From Collinsella aerofaciens (GTDB lineage: Bacteria; Actinomycetota; Coriobacteriia; Coriobacteriales; Coriobacteriaceae): a DNA stretch of 64,000 bases. The DNA is taken from the NCBI RefSeq assembly GCF_028207065.1, contig NZ_JAQLFP010000008.1, positions 1 to 64,000 on the forward strand, given 5' to 3'. Both the position numbers and the translations under genes were made by a program. The notes below the pieces were generated by a model. The model saw only the letters and a list, made by a program, of their open reading frames with translations. It searched no databases and was not told the origin of the DNA. Below, piece after piece: positions 14,948-24,137 of this stretch (positions are counted from its first letter, which is position 1; the number at the start of each line of letters is the position of its first letter).

Positions 14948-15850
14948 CTACTTGAGGTTGAGGGTTGTGCCGGACGCCGTGCAGGTGCTCCCGAACGTGA
15001 TGGTGCTGCCAGATGCACTGGCCTTGGAGGCGGGGCAGTACACGTTGCCGTCGTCGTAGATGAACGTGTCCGTGGCGTCGGCCAGCTTGCCGTACAGGTC
15101 GGCTATCTGCTGCTTCTGCTTGGCCATGTCCGAGCTGCCCGCACTGCCCTGCGCCACGCTGTTGGCTATCTGCAGGGCGATGTTTGCCGCCGCGTCGGCG
15201 TTCGAGGCCGCGCCGGTTGCCGCAGCCGTGGCGGCTTGCGAGGCCGTCTTCAGCTGCGACGCCTCGGTCACGCGGTCGCTTTCCGCCGTGGCTCGCTTCT
15301 TCTCGGCCTCTGCGCGCTTGGTTTCGGCGGTCTGGCGTGCCTTCTCGTTCGTGGCGCGCTGGTTTTCCGCGCTCGCGCGGGAGGCCTCGGCCTTCTGCAT
15401 CTGCGCGTTCAGCGCGCTCACGTCGGCTAGCTGCCCTTCGAGGTTCGCGATGATCGCCTCCACCGCATCGACGTACGGGCCGGATATCTCGCCCGACGCG
15501 CTCGCCGAGGGCAGCACGTTCACCAGGACGTTCTCGGTGGTGGCGTCTAGCCCTGCCGCGCTCCGCACGCGCACGTAGCACACCTTGAGCAGCCCGGCCA
15601 CGCCGAAGACGGCGGGGTCGACCGTCACGGTGGCCACGTTGTCGCTGATGCCAGTGAACTGCTGCTCCACGTAGGTGTGGTCGGGCTTCGCAGCCATGAG
15701 GTGCACTTTGCAGCCCGTCAGGGCCGCCTTCTTGTCGCCGTCGTAGATGGCGGCCTTCAGGACCTCGGCGCTGTCGCCCTGGTGCACGGTGATGACGGGC
15801 GGCGCTATGTTGGTCTTCTTGAGGTTGAGCGTAAGCTCGTGCGTTGCCAT
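14948..15850 (-). CDS. BppU-like baseplate upper protein
   Basis: 300 residues. The first 110 form a beta domain typical of BppU N-termini (HELTLNLKKTNIAPPVITVHQ, then GDSAEVLKAAIYDGDKKAAL). A long Ala/Glu/Lys coiled coil (about 130-245) follows, then a small beta tail ending STCTASGTTLNLK. Such proteins form a trimeric arm holding receptor-binding proteins on the baseplate. ATG at 15850 follows GGAAAGGAATAAGGC. Directly downstream is the DGR variable protein, consistent with this protein carrying it. Confidence 0.8.
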   Translation of the reverse strand: MATHELTLNLKKTNIAPPVITVHQGDSAEVLKAAIYDGDKKAALTGCKVHLMAAKPDHTYVEQQFTGISDNVATVTVDPAVFGVAGLLKVCYVRVRSAAGLDATTENVLVNVLPSASASGEISGPYVDAVEAIIANLEGQLADVSALNAQMQKAEASRASAENQRATNEKARQTAETKRAEAEKKRATAESDRVTEASQLKTASQAATAAATGAASNADAAANIALQIANSVAQGSAGSSDMAKQKQQIADLYGKLADATDTFIYDDGNVYCPASKASASGSTITFGSTCTASGTTLNLK

Positions 15851-15853
15851 GCC

Positions 15854-16174
15854 TTATTCCTTTCCTTCGGCCGCAAGTGTCCGCGATATGTCGCCGGGCT
15901 GCGCTCTGTGGACCCCGCATATCTCCTCGTCGGTGAGCGCCGAGAAGTCCACGGCGTTGGCCTCGCCGCCTTCCGCGTCCATGACGGCCACGGGGCTGGA
16001 CACGAGCGTGAAGCCGCCCTTGCCGTCGAACTCGAACACGTCTTCCGATTCCACGATGGCCCGCGCCGTGGCCGGGTCGCTGATGCACTCGAACACCGGA
16101 AGCGCCTCGGGCGGCTTCGGCGCGCCGTCGAGCGCCTGCGGCGCTTCGGGCTGCTGCACAAGGTGGTAGAACAT
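15854..16174 (-). CDS. Small tail-associated protein
   Basis: 106 residues, acidic, starting MFYHLVQQPEAPQAL. ATG at 16174 follows GAGAGAGGAAACGGA. Position between the tail endopeptidase gene and the BppU-like gene suggests a baseplate or fibre accessory role, similar to small XkdW-type proteins. Its last codons contain copy 2 of the recurring phage motif (15880-15899), so here the motif is both coding and upstream of the next gene. Function unknown. Confidence 0.65.
   Translation of the reverse strand: MFYHLVQQPEAPQALDGAPKPPEALPVFECISDPATARAIVESEDVFEFDGKGGFTLVSSPVAVMDAEGGEANAVDFSALTDEEICGVHRAQPGDISRTLAAEGKE
15880..15899 (-). promoter_or_regulatory. Recurring phage motif, copy 2
   Basis: Minus-strand GCCCGGCGACATATCGCGGA lies inside the 3' end of the preceding gene, about 30 bp upstream of the BppU-like start. 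This copy lacks an adjacent terminator, unlike the other three. Confidence 0.4.
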
Positions 16175-16195
16175 TCCGTTTCCTCTCTCGCTGGT

Positions 16196-18748
16196 CTAGT
16201 TTCCCGTGATGCTGCTCATGCCGGTGATGATTCCGTTCACCACGTTGATGGTGCCCCACGTCCAGTTGTTGCCGTTGTTGGTGATGCACCCGATGAACTG
16301 CGTGGAGCCCGTGTACCCGTAGGTGCCGCCGCTGCTCGGACTGGTTCCTATGGCGAACTTCGGGGCGAGTATCCTGGCGGTGTCCGACGACCCAATGTCT
16401 GCGCGGCTGCTATCCAGGTACACGTAGTTGTTGGAGTTCTCCTGCAGCTTCACGTACGCCGAGCCGCCCGCGTTGCTGTTGCCGCTCCTCATGTACAGCT
16501 GCTCGTCGGGATGGCTCATGTAGCCCGCGCAGTAGGGGGTCGTCAGCCACGTCTGGCGGTAGTAGCGGTTGACTGCCAGGAAGCCGTAGCCGCAGGTGGA
16601 TATGCCCACGCCGTCGGTCGAGCTCGCCGTGGGGCTGTCCTTCGCGTGGACGGCCTCGATGGTGCAGTACTCGGTCGAGCCGTTCACGAACGACGCTCCC
16701 GGGTGGTTGTTCGTCGTCGTGCCGGTGGTGATGTAGTTGGTTGACGACGTGCCGACCATGTTGCAGCGGAACATGGAGGTGCTGCCCACCAGCACGGTGC
16801 CCGCGATGATGGAGCCGTTCTTGTCGTATATCTGGAAGCCGTTGGTGGCGTTGATATAGACCCTGTTGCCGTTGCTGTCGGTCATGAAGATAGAGCCGTC
16901 GCGCAGGTAGAAGGCCCCGCTGTCGAGGTCCCAGTACGAGTTCCCGCCTTTGATGCGGCCCGTGGTCAGCTCGTCGGCGGTCACGCCGTCGCCGGTTATG
17001 GCCGTGCGCCACTTCCACGCGCCGCTGGAGTACTTGGAGTTGGCCACGCCGATGATTCCGCCGCCTATCTTGACGCACTTGGTGGCGCTCTCGGGCTTTT
17101 TGTCGTACACGAGGATGCCTTGGCCGGGCTCCTCGTACACCCAGCCGCCCGTGGTGTTCACCTCGCTGTTGAGCATGTCAACGATCTTCTTGCGGATATC
17201 CGTCGGCAGCTGGTCGAGCTGTTTCTGCAGCCCATCCACCTCGCCCTCGGCGCTCGTCAGCCGTTCGTCCAGCTTGTCCGTGACGCCTTCCAGGTACTCC
17301 TTGTTGGCCTCGTCTATCTTCTTGAGCACGCTCTCGCTTTGCTCTATCGACGTGTCGGTGTACAGGCGCAGCACCTCGTCCAGGGTCAGGTTGCCGTCGT
17401 CGGAATACTTCTTCAGCGCCTCCTCCAGCGTGGCGTCCCCGTTGTCGGCGTACTCCTTGAGGGCCTTGTCCAGCTCGTCCCTTATCTGGTCGGTGTAGTC
17501 CTGGGCGGCGCCGCCGACCTCCTTGGCATACGCCTTCTGGCGCTCCTCGGCGGCCGCCAGGCTCTCGCCCCATTTGCCGGTCGATGCCTTGTTCGAGGCG
17601 TTCACGGCCTCGGTCACGGTCGCCCGGATGGTCGAGGCGGTGGACTTGGCGGCCGACTTCTGCACGGCCATCAGCTCGGCGACCGTCTGGTAGTTGCCGA
17701 ACGTGTAGGTGACCTCGCCGGGGCGCAGCTGGTCCTCCACCACCTTGGTGATGCGCGTGCGCACGCGCAGCGGCGGGTCGTACACCTTGTCCACCACGGT
17801 CACCAGGTCGCCCTCGTCCGCGCCCTCGAAGCCCTCGCCGGCGCGCGCAAGCGCCACGGCGTCCGCAGTGTAGGACACGGTGGGCACGCACGACTTCGCC
17901 AGCTGCGCCTCGGTGAGCTTCTTCAGCTCGTCGGCGTCCTCGCAGTCGGAGAACTCCACGTCGCCGAACACGTGCGCCTTGCCGCCCTTGCCGTCGGGCC
18001 GTCCCCAGCGCGCCAGCGCGTCGGCCGACCCCACCCAGTTCTGCCCGCCGTTCACGTCGCCGAAGGTCAGCTTGCGATCGTAGCCGCCCGTCAGGTTGCC
18101 GTCCTCGTCGGCGGTCTGCAGGGACTTGCCGTAGCCGTACAGGGCGGTACACACGTTGCCCTCGTCCACGCTGCGCTTGACGCTCACGAGGTCCTTGGCG
18201 TAGGTGAAACGCTTGCCGTTGTCCTCGCCGACCTGCTTGGCCATGCACACGCGGCGTGCGGTCACCTTGGTGCCGCTCACCTGGATTTCGAACGACAGCT
18301 CGCCGCCCCAAGTGTCTGCCACGTCGTGGATGGCCGCCCATGCGTTGGTGTGGTAGAAGTTCGTGCCGGCCTGCCCGAGGTCGGCCACGGTTCCGACCTG
18401 CCAGCGCGAGGAGGACAGTGCCGAGGCCAGCGCGGCGTAGGCGCTCACGTCGTAGGGGCGCTTGTCCTCCAGGTAGTCGCCCAGGAGCTCGATTTGCGCC
18501 GAGGTCGGGCAGTAGTACGTGTAGAGGATGCCCGCGCTTGCGCGCTCCTCTTCCACGCCGTCCACGATGTTCTCGTGCCAGCGGCCCTTGAGGTCGCGCC
18601 ACACCAGGCGGTCGCCCTTGTCCAGGCGCGCCAGCGTTGTGATGCTCAGGGCGTTCTCGCCGTTGACCTCGCGCGTGTCCTCGCACTCGAACAGCGTCTT
18701 GATGGGTCCCTTGTACGCCTCCCAGCGGTCGCATGCCCACAGAATCAT
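16196..18748 (-). CDS. Phage tail endopeptidase (Tal-like) protein
   Basis: 850 residues. The first 360 resemble the gp27-like hub domain of prophage tail endopeptidases (Prophage_tail family). A long charged coiled coil follows (about 400-560, DYTDQIRDELDKALKEYADN, DEVLRLYTDTSIEQSESVLK), then a beta-rich fibre (GGIIGVANSKYSSGAWKW, GSIFMTDSNGNRVYINATNG). It forms the tail tip below Dit and may carry peptidoglycan-active or receptor parts. ATG at 18748 overlaps the Dit stop (TGATG); an upstream GTG at 18772 is less likely. Confidence 0.85.
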   Translation of the reverse strand: MILWACDRWEAYKGPIKTLFECEDTREVNGENALSITTLARLDKGDRLVWRDLKGRWHENIVDGVEEERASAGILYTYYCPTSAQIELLGDYLEDKRPYDVSAYAALASALSSSRWQVGTVADLGQAGTNFYHTNAWAAIHDVADTWGGELSFEIQVSGTKVTARRVCMAKQVGEDNGKRFTYAKDLVSVKRSVDEGNVCTALYGYGKSLQTADEDGNLTGGYDRKLTFGDVNGGQNWVGSADALARWGRPDGKGGKAHVFGDVEFSDCEDADELKKLTEAQLAKSCVPTVSYTADAVALARAGEGFEGADEGDLVTVVDKVYDPPLRVRTRITKVVEDQLRPGEVTYTFGNYQTVAELMAVQKSAAKSTASTIRATVTEAVNASNKASTGKWGESLAAAEERQKAYAKEVGGAAQDYTDQIRDELDKALKEYADNGDATLEEALKKYSDDGNLTLDEVLRLYTDTSIEQSESVLKKIDEANKEYLEGVTDKLDERLTSAEGEVDGLQKQLDQLPTDIRKKIVDMLNSEVNTTGGWVYEEPGQGILVYDKKPESATKCVKIGGGIIGVANSKYSSGAWKWRTAITGDGVTADELTTGRIKGGNSYWDLDSGAFYLRDGSIFMTDSNGNRVYINATNGFQIYDKNGSIIAGTVLVGSTSMFRCNMVGTSSTNYITTGTTTNNHPGASFVNGSTEYCTIEAVHAKDSPTASSTDGVGISTCGYGFLAVNRYYRQTWLTTPYCAGYMSHPDEQLYMRSGNSNAGGSAYVKLQENSNNYVYLDSSRADIGSSDTARILAPKFAIGTSPSSGGTYGYTGSTQFIGCITNNGNNWTWGTINVVNGIITGMSSITGN

Positions 18749-19461
18749 CAGCCCACGTACCTTTCCGTCCACTGTACCGTCGCGGTGCCGCTGGACAGCT
18801 TGAGGCTGTTGGACCCCGGCTCCAGCGGGAAGAAGTCACTCTCGAAGGTCACGGGCGCGGGGCTGCCGTCCACCGTGGCCTGCGGGGCGGCCATGTCGAT
18901 GACCACCGCGCTCGATGCCGTCACCGCCTTGTCGATCTGCACGAACTCGCCCGTGCCCATGTTCGTCAGCCGCAGCGCCGACGTGCTGCCGCCGGGCCTG
19001 ACGGTCACGGTGGGGTAGGTGCGGAAAGTCCCGCCCACCTGCACGCCCGAGGTGCCCGACACGGTTGCGCGCCCCTCGGCCCCGTAGGCCACGGGGTCGT
19101 ATGCCGTGAACGTCAGCGTGGCCTCGCCGGTGTGCCACAACGTGTCGAGCGCGCCCGGCGAGGTCAGCACGGCCATGTAGCGCAGGCCCAGGTGCCTCTC
19201 GTCGTCCAGCCACAGCTCGGCCTCCTTGAGGCACAGCAGGCGCGAGGCCATGAGGCGGCGAAGGGCCGCCATATCGTCGGCGGGGCGTGCCCTCCAGGCC
19301 GCCGCCACGTCTATCGTCAGGGGTTTCAGCTCTGCGCGCATGAAGCGCGAGCCGGGCTGCCCGGGCACGTCGCGCGTGGCGATTTCGTACTCGGGCAGCA
19401 GCGAGCGGGTCACGAGCCGGGTGTCGAACCACGGCGCGAAGTCGAAGCCGTTGTATATCAT
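18748..19461 (-). CDS. Distal tail protein (Dit, Sipho_tail)
   Basis: 237 residues with the Sipho_tail/Dit pattern: MIYNGFDFAPWFDTRLVTRS at the start, a beta-rich N-domain, YMAVLTSPGALDTL, LTFTAYDPVAYG, and a galectin-like C-domain with LRLTNMGTGEFVQIDKAV and FFPLEPGSNSLKL. Dit hexamers link the tail tube to the tip complex. ATG at 19461 overlaps the tape-measure stop (ATGA) and follows CAGGAGTGCTTCGC. The next gene also overlaps, giving tight translational coupling. Confidence 0.9.
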   Translation of the reverse strand: MIYNGFDFAPWFDTRLVTRSLLPEYEIATRDVPGQPGSRFMRAELKPLTIDVAAAWRARPADDMAALRRLMASRLLCLKEAELWLDDERHLGLRYMAVLTSPGALDTLWHTGEATLTFTAYDPVAYGAEGRATVSGTSGVQVGGTFRTYPTVTVRPGGSTSALRLTNMGTGEFVQIDKAVTASSAVVIDMAAPQATVDGSPAPVTFESDFFPLEPGSNSLKLSSGTATVQWTERYVG

Positions 19462-22148
19462 GCGAAGCACTCCTGCCGTTTGATTTCCTTGGCTATCTGG
19501 CGGGAGATTTTCTCGATGTCGGCCTCCTCCCGCACGGTCGCGTACAGGTTGATTGTCACGTTCGTGTCGCCATGGGCCGCGCCGCCCTTGCCGTCGAGCA
19601 GCTTGGCGATGCCCTCGGCCAGCGGGCGCGCGCCGCGCTCGTTGAACGGCACCACGCCCTCGGGGCCCGCCTCGCCGACGCCGATGACGCTGGGGCCGTT
19701 GAACACGCCGCCCTTGGCGTACCAGTCGATGCCGAAGTGCGGCACGCTCGGCGGGGCGATGCTGAAGCTGCCGGAGATGGACAGGTGCGGCAGCTTCAGG
19801 TGGGGCAGCGACCACGAGAAGTTGAAGAACCCCTTGATGGAGTCGATGACGTTGCGCACGGTGTCGCGGGCGTTCTGTATCGGCGTCTCGATGGCGCTCT
19901 TGATGGAGTTCCACACGCTGCTCACGGTGTCCTTGGCGGCGTTGAACACACTGGAGATCGTGTCGCGGATGCCGTTCACGATGCTGGATATGGTGGAGCT
20001 GATGCCGCCCCACACGCTCGACGCCGTGCTGCTCACGGCCCCCCATATGGAGTCCCACACCGCCTGAATTGCCGACAGCACCGCCGATATGGTGGAGCTG
20101 ATGGCATTGATGGCCGCGCCTATCGCCGAGCTGATGGCATCCCATATGCTGGAGGCGGTGGAGCTCACCGCGCCCCACACCGTGTCCCACGCGCCCTGGA
20201 TGACCCCAAGGGCCGCGCCTATCACGTCGCTGACGTACTGGATGTACGCGCTCACCGCGCCGTAGATGGCCTCCCATATGGCGCTGGCGGTGCCGCTGAT
20301 GCCTTCCCACGTCGCGCCCCACCATTCGGAGAGCGCCGTCACCGCGTCGGTGATGACCTGGCTCACCGCGTCGATGTAGCCTCCCACCGCGCCGCAGATT
20401 GCGTCCCATGCCGCCGTCAGCTGCTCGCCGAAGTTCTCCCAGATGAAGTTCCAGGGTATGAGCAGCGTCTCGATGGCCAGGTTCAGAATCTCGCCCAGCA
20501 GCATCACGGCGACCTGCACCACGTTGCAGATGCCGTCCCAGATGGACGAGGCGGTGCCGGCCAGGCCTTGGAAGAACCCGGCTATGGCGTCGATGGCCCC
20601 CTGCACCGTGGAGCAGATGCCGTCCCACACGCCGCCCAGCTTCTCGCCGAGCTGCGAGAAGAACTCGCCGACGCTTCGGGCCACGTCGCCCGCCACCTGG
20701 ATGGCCACCTCGAACGCGGCGCACACGGCATCCCACACGGCGGTCACCGCGTCGCGGAACTCCTCGCAGTTGTTCCACAGCAGCACCACGGCGGCGATGA
20801 TGGCCGCTATGGCCGCTACCACGGGGTGCGCGGCTATGAGCCCCAGCGCGCCGGTGCCCAGCTTGCCGACCACCTGGAAGGCCGCTCCGATTTTCGGCAC
20901 GGTGTCCACGACGGTGCCGACCGTCGACAGCACGGGGCCTATGGCGGCCGCTATCGTGGCGATCGCCAGCACGGCGGTCTGGCCGCCCTCGCCGATGCCG
21001 GCGAACCACTCGGAGAACGACTTGACGACACCCGCCACGTTGGTGGCGATGTTGAGCAGCGGCTCGCCAAGCGGCTCGATGGAGCCCTGCAGCTCGCGCA
21101 TGGCCTCCTGCGATTTCACGGCGAAGCTGTCGGAGGCGGCCTCCTGGGCCTGCTGCGCAGCGCCCGCCACGTCGCCGAAACTGTCCTGCACGCCCGCCAG
21201 GGACTCGATCATACCCAGGGCATTGTCCTCACCCAGCGAGGACCACAGGGTGGAGGCCAGCGCGGCCTTGTCGTACTCGTTTGGCATCTGCGTGAGGTCG
21301 CCCAGCACCGCCTGCAGCATGTCCTCGGCGGTGGCGCTGCCGTTCTTGAAGTTCTCGAAGACCTCCTGCGTGCCCTCGCTGAACGAGCCGATGGATTCCT
21401 CCATGCGGCCGTCGGACAGCGCCGTCAGGAACTCGTTGAGGTAGTCGCCCACCTTGTCCAGGTTGTACGCGCCGTTGGACGTGCCCGCTTCGAGCAGCGA
21501 GAAGTACTCGCTGGCGCTCATTCCCGCCTCGCCCCATCGCACGGAGTATTCGCTCAGGTTGTCGCCCAGCTCGTCGGTGTAGTTCAGGCCGCGCTGCATG
21601 CCCGCCGTCAGCAGGTCGCTGGCCTCGGTGGCGGACAGCCCGAAGCCCTCCATGAGGGCGTTGGTGCCGCGTATGGACTCGTTCACGTCTGCGCCGAAGG
21701 TGTCCGACAGCATGAGTGCGTTGGTGGTGACGGTCTGCAGGTCCTCGTCGGACACGTCGCGAAGGGTGGACTTGCACTGGATCAGCGCATCGTTGACCTC
21801 GTCCAGGGACTGGCCCCAGCCACCCTCGTATATGCGCTTGCCTATGCCGCTGAAACGCTCGGCCTCCTCGCCGGACACGCCGAACGCGGCGGCTATGCGG
21901 GCGTTGGCCTGCTCGTAGTCGCTGGCCACGCCGAATACGGCCTTGCCGGCGGCCACCACGGGCGCGGTCAGCGTCACCGTGGCGGCCGTGCCGGCCTTCT
22001 TGAACGAGGACGACAGCTTCGCGGCCTTCTCGTCGCCCTCGGTTATGTTCTTCCAGGAGATGCCCTGGAGGTCGCGCTCCAGGGCCTTGATGTTCTTGGA
22101 TACGTCAACGGTGTCGAGCACCGCTTTGATGATGACGTTGCCGTCCAT
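19458..22148 (-). CDS. Tail tape measure protein
   Basis: 896 residues. The N-terminal part (about 50-350) is the TP901-type tape-measure core with alpha-helical LTAGMQRGLNYTDELGDNL. A hydrophobic central section (about 375-480) contains GLIAAHPVVAAIAAIIAAVV. The second half has degenerate repeats around W-x-x-I (SSIWDAISSAIGAAINAIS, SVWGGISSTISSIVNGIR). The protein sets tail length; about 1.5 angstrom per residue gives roughly 130 nm. ATG at 22148 is preferred to GTG at 22154 because GAGG lies at good spacing. Confidence 0.92.
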   Translation of the reverse strand: MDGNVIIKAVLDTVDVSKNIKALERDLQGISWKNITEGDEKAAKLSSSFKKAGTAATVTLTAPVVAAGKAVFGVASDYEQANARIAAAFGVSGEEAERFSGIGKRIYEGGWGQSLDEVNDALIQCKSTLRDVSDEDLQTVTTNALMLSDTFGADVNESIRGTNALMEGFGLSATEASDLLTAGMQRGLNYTDELGDNLSEYSVRWGEAGMSASEYFSLLEAGTSNGAYNLDKVGDYLNEFLTALSDGRMEESIGSFSEGTQEVFENFKNGSATAEDMLQAVLGDLTQMPNEYDKAALASTLWSSLGEDNALGMIESLAGVQDSFGDVAGAAQQAQEAASDSFAVKSQEAMRELQGSIEPLGEPLLNIATNVAGVVKSFSEWFAGIGEGGQTAVLAIATIAAAIGPVLSTVGTVVDTVPKIGAAFQVVGKLGTGALGLIAAHPVVAAIAAIIAAVVLLWNNCEEFRDAVTAVWDAVCAAFEVAIQVAGDVARSVGEFFSQLGEKLGGVWDGICSTVQGAIDAIAGFFQGLAGTASSIWDGICNVVQVAVMLLGEILNLAIETLLIPWNFIWENFGEQLTAAWDAICGAVGGYIDAVSQVITDAVTALSEWWGATWEGISGTASAIWEAIYGAVSAYIQYVSDVIGAALGVIQGAWDTVWGAVSSTASSIWDAISSAIGAAINAISSTISAVLSAIQAVWDSIWGAVSSTASSVWGGISSTISSIVNGIRDTISSVFNAAKDTVSSVWNSIKSAIETPIQNARDTVRNVIDSIKGFFNFSWSLPHLKLPHLSISGSFSIAPPSVPHFGIDWYAKGGVFNGPSVIGVGEAGPEGVVPFNERGARPLAEGIAKLLDGKGGAAHGDTNVTINLYATVREEADIEKISRQIAKEIKRQECFA

Positions 22149-22150
22149 GC

Positions 22151-22807
22151 TCACCTCGTCGCTCTCTTGAGCGCGGCGAACACATCGCGCATCGCCGCGT
22201 CGCTTCCTTCCTCAGAGCCGTGTGAGCTGCGGCCTTTGCCGAGTTCGAACGCCTTGTGGGCGGCGTTCCAGGCCTCGACCTCCTGCCTGTTGTATTTGGT
22301 TGGCTTCGGCTTGGTCGCCGGGTTGCGGTAGTGGATGGCCGCGCCGAGCGGCGTGTCCTGCGGGCAGCCGCCCACGAGTGCCACGAACTCGGCAAAGCTG
22401 ATGCGACCGCGCACCTCGTCCCACTCGATGCCGTAGGCCTGGCGGAAGCTGGTGCGTATGCGCGCCGCGTCCTCCTCCAAGTCCCACAGCGGGGTCTCGT
22501 GCGGGCGGTCGCCGGTCAGGTCGAGTCCGCACATGTCCCATACCGCCGCGTCGCGCATCCGCACGAACTCGGCGGCGTCGTAGTCGCATGCGCACCACGC
22601 GTCCGCCCAGTCCACGAAGAACAGCGCCAGGAACTCGTCCCGGCGCTGGTCGTCGGACTTGCCCTCGTCGGTCAGCACCTCGATGACGCGGATGATCGTG
22701 AGCGCGTCGTCGCGCACCAGCACCTCCTCGCCGTTCCACGGGTAGCGCGTGGCGCTCGTGCCGTCGGGCAGCCGCACCCGCTCGGCCGTGAGCGCGGCTG
22801 GCAGCAT
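22151..22807 (-). CDS. Gp15-like tail assembly chaperone
   Basis: 218 residues. The middle shows a DDALTIIRVIEVLTDEGKSD segment and DEFLALFFVDW, as in the bacteriophage Gp15 family encoded just before tape-measure genes; the C-terminus is basic and disordered. ATG at 22807 overlaps the previous stop as TAATG. With its upstream partner it occupies the place of the G/GT tail-assembly chaperones, which hold the tape measure during tube polymerisation. Here the pair is coupled by stop-start overlap rather than an obvious slippery site. Confidence 0.75.
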   Translation of the reverse strand: MLPAALTAERVRLPDGTSATRYPWNGEEVLVRDDALTIIRVIEVLTDEGKSDDQRRDEFLALFFVDWADAWCACDYDAAEFVRMRDAAVWDMCGLDLTGDRPHETPLWDLEEDAARIRTSFRQAYGIEWDEVRGRISFAEFVALVGGCPQDTPLGAAIHYRNPATKPKPTKYNRQEVEAWNAAHKAFELGKGRSSHGSEEGSDAAMRDVFAALKRATR

Positions 22808-23310
22808 TACTTGCCGCCCTTCTTCTTGCGCTTGGCCTTGGCGCGGCGCTGGGCGCGGTTGAGCGCCTGGACCTGATCGGCGCGCTCGCTGTATGAAAGG
22901 CCGCACGCCATCAGCTGCTCGCTGGTCGCGTGGCGCGCCAACATGTTGAGGAACGTGGCGAAGACCTCGCCCAGGATGCGGATGTTCTCCTCGGGCGCGA
23001 TGGGGCCCTCGTCGCCGCCCATCCACGCGAGCAGCTGCTCCCAGCCCTCGGTGCCGATGAACGCCGAGATGGTGCGCTTCATGAGGCGGGCCTGCGCGGC
23101 GTTGGCCTCGGCCGCCTTCTCGGGGGTGTCGGCCTCGCGGGCCATCTGCTCGTTGGCCTGCGCGCGGTCGATGGCGTTGCCGACCTTGGCCAGGTACTCC
23201 TCGATGTGCTTGTCGTCGAACCACACGCGGAAGCGCGGCGTGTCGGGGTTCTCCTCGGGGTCCTCGAAGAACACGTCCTCGTACGCGCGGATGTTTTTCA
23301 GAAGTTCCAT
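22807..23310 (-). CDS. Tail assembly chaperone, first gene
   Basis: 167 residues, acidic at the start (YEDVFFEDPEENPD), with a DDKHIEEYLAKVGNAID helix and a Lys/Arg-rich end (RAQRRAKAKRKKKGGK). ATG at 23310 follows AAAGGGGCAACAA. It lies between the major tail protein and the Gp15-like gene, the standard slot of the first tail-assembly chaperone. A terminator separates it from the major tail protein gene, which would set expression well below that of the tube protein. Confidence 0.75.
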   Translation of the reverse strand: MELLKNIRAYEDVFFEDPEENPDTPRFRVWFDDKHIEEYLAKVGNAIDRAQANEQMAREADTPEKAAEANAAQARLMKRTISAFIGTEGWEQLLAWMGGDEGPIAPEENIRILGEVFATFLNMLARHATSEQLMACGLSYSERADQVQALNRAQRRAKAKRKKKGGK

Positions 23311-23346
23311 TTGTTGCCCCTTTCGTGAGCGGTGAGCGTCGGGCAT

Positions 23347-23383
23347 AGAAAAGGGGCGCGGGCCGCTCACTAGCCCGCGCCCC
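23347..23383 (-). terminator. Terminator after the major tail protein gene
   Basis: On the minus strand eleven-base GC arms (23353-23363 with 23373-23383) around a 9-nt loop are followed by CCTTTTCTA. Read-through must feed the rest of the tail operon, or a further promoter exists. Confidence 0.8.
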
Positions 23384-23418
23384 CATGTCCAGGAGGTTAT
23401 GTCTGGTGTCGCCTGCGG

Positions 23419-24135
23419 CTACTTCGCCGCCACGGTGACCTTCACCTGCGTGCAGATGCTCGGCTTGGACGCGCAGCGCACGGTGATGACCGCCTCGCCT
23501 GCGGCCACGCCCGTCACGTTGCCGTCGCTGTCGACGGTGGCCACGTCGGTGTTGCCCGATGCGAAGAAGCACTTGGCGTTCGCCTCGGCGGGCGTGACGG
23601 TCGGCGCGAGCTTCATGGACTTGCCCACGGCCGGGCCGGTCGGCGCGGTGCAGGTGACGCCCGTGGGCTGCTTGAGCTTGTTGGCGGGGATGTAGCGCAT
23701 AGCGCCAGCGCCCGAGATTGTGCAGGAGAACGCGCCGGGGTCGGACGCCGCGCCCTGCTGCGAGCCGACGGTCAGGCCCAGGTAGGTGCAGTCGCCCTCC
23801 ACCACGTCGCCGTTGGGGTCGGTGTGGCGGAAGTGGCCCGTGCGGCCCTCGCCGGTCTCAAGCGCCAGGCTGGCAACGAAGTCCTGCGCGGGGTCGCCGT
23901 AGCAGCGGTCGCCTGTGACCTCGTACTGCGGCTGCACGCTCTTCACCTTGTCGGTGGGAGTGCCGTAGCCGTCGTAGTAGTCCTTGGTCTCGGTGGTCTC
24001 GTTGGTGGTCGGCTTCACCTCGGTGATGCCGCGCGAGAAGATGGCCCACGTGGGGCTGGCCGCGTCTGGCGTAGTGTCGATCTCCAGCGCGCTCATGTAG
24101 TTGGGCGCGAAGCCCAGGTCTTGGTTCTTTGCCAT
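23419..24135 (-). CDS. Major tail protein with C-terminal Ig-like domain
   Basis: 238 residues. Residues 1-150 match the tail-tube class (LGFAPNYMSALEIDTTPDAA, SLALETGEGRTGHF). The last 80 residues are a bacterial Ig-like (Big_2) domain: LAPTVTPAEANAKCFFASGN, VATVDSDGNVTGVAAGEAVI. Such domains decorate tail tubes and may bind surface sugars or mucus. ATG at 24135 follows AGAAGGGATAACG. Just upstream are the tail terminator and head-tail connector genes. Confidence 0.87.
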   Translation of the reverse strand: MAKNQDLGFAPNYMSALEIDTTPDAASPTWAIFSRGITEVKPTTNETTETKDYYDGYGTPTDKVKSVQPQYEVTGDRCYGDPAQDFVASLALETGEGRTGHFRHTDPNGDVVEGDCTYLGLTVGSQQGAASDPGAFSCTISGAGAMRYIPANKLKQPTGVTCTAPTGPAVGKSMKLAPTVTPAEANAKCFFASGNTDVATVDSDGNVTGVAAGEAVITVRCASKPSICTQVKVTVAAK

Positions 24136-24137
24136 CG

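Noticed and set aside
23384-23700. Plus-strand gene starting MSGVACGYFAA behind AGGAGG
   Set aside because: It is antisense to the Ig-like end of the major tail protein; the apparent ribosome site is chance.
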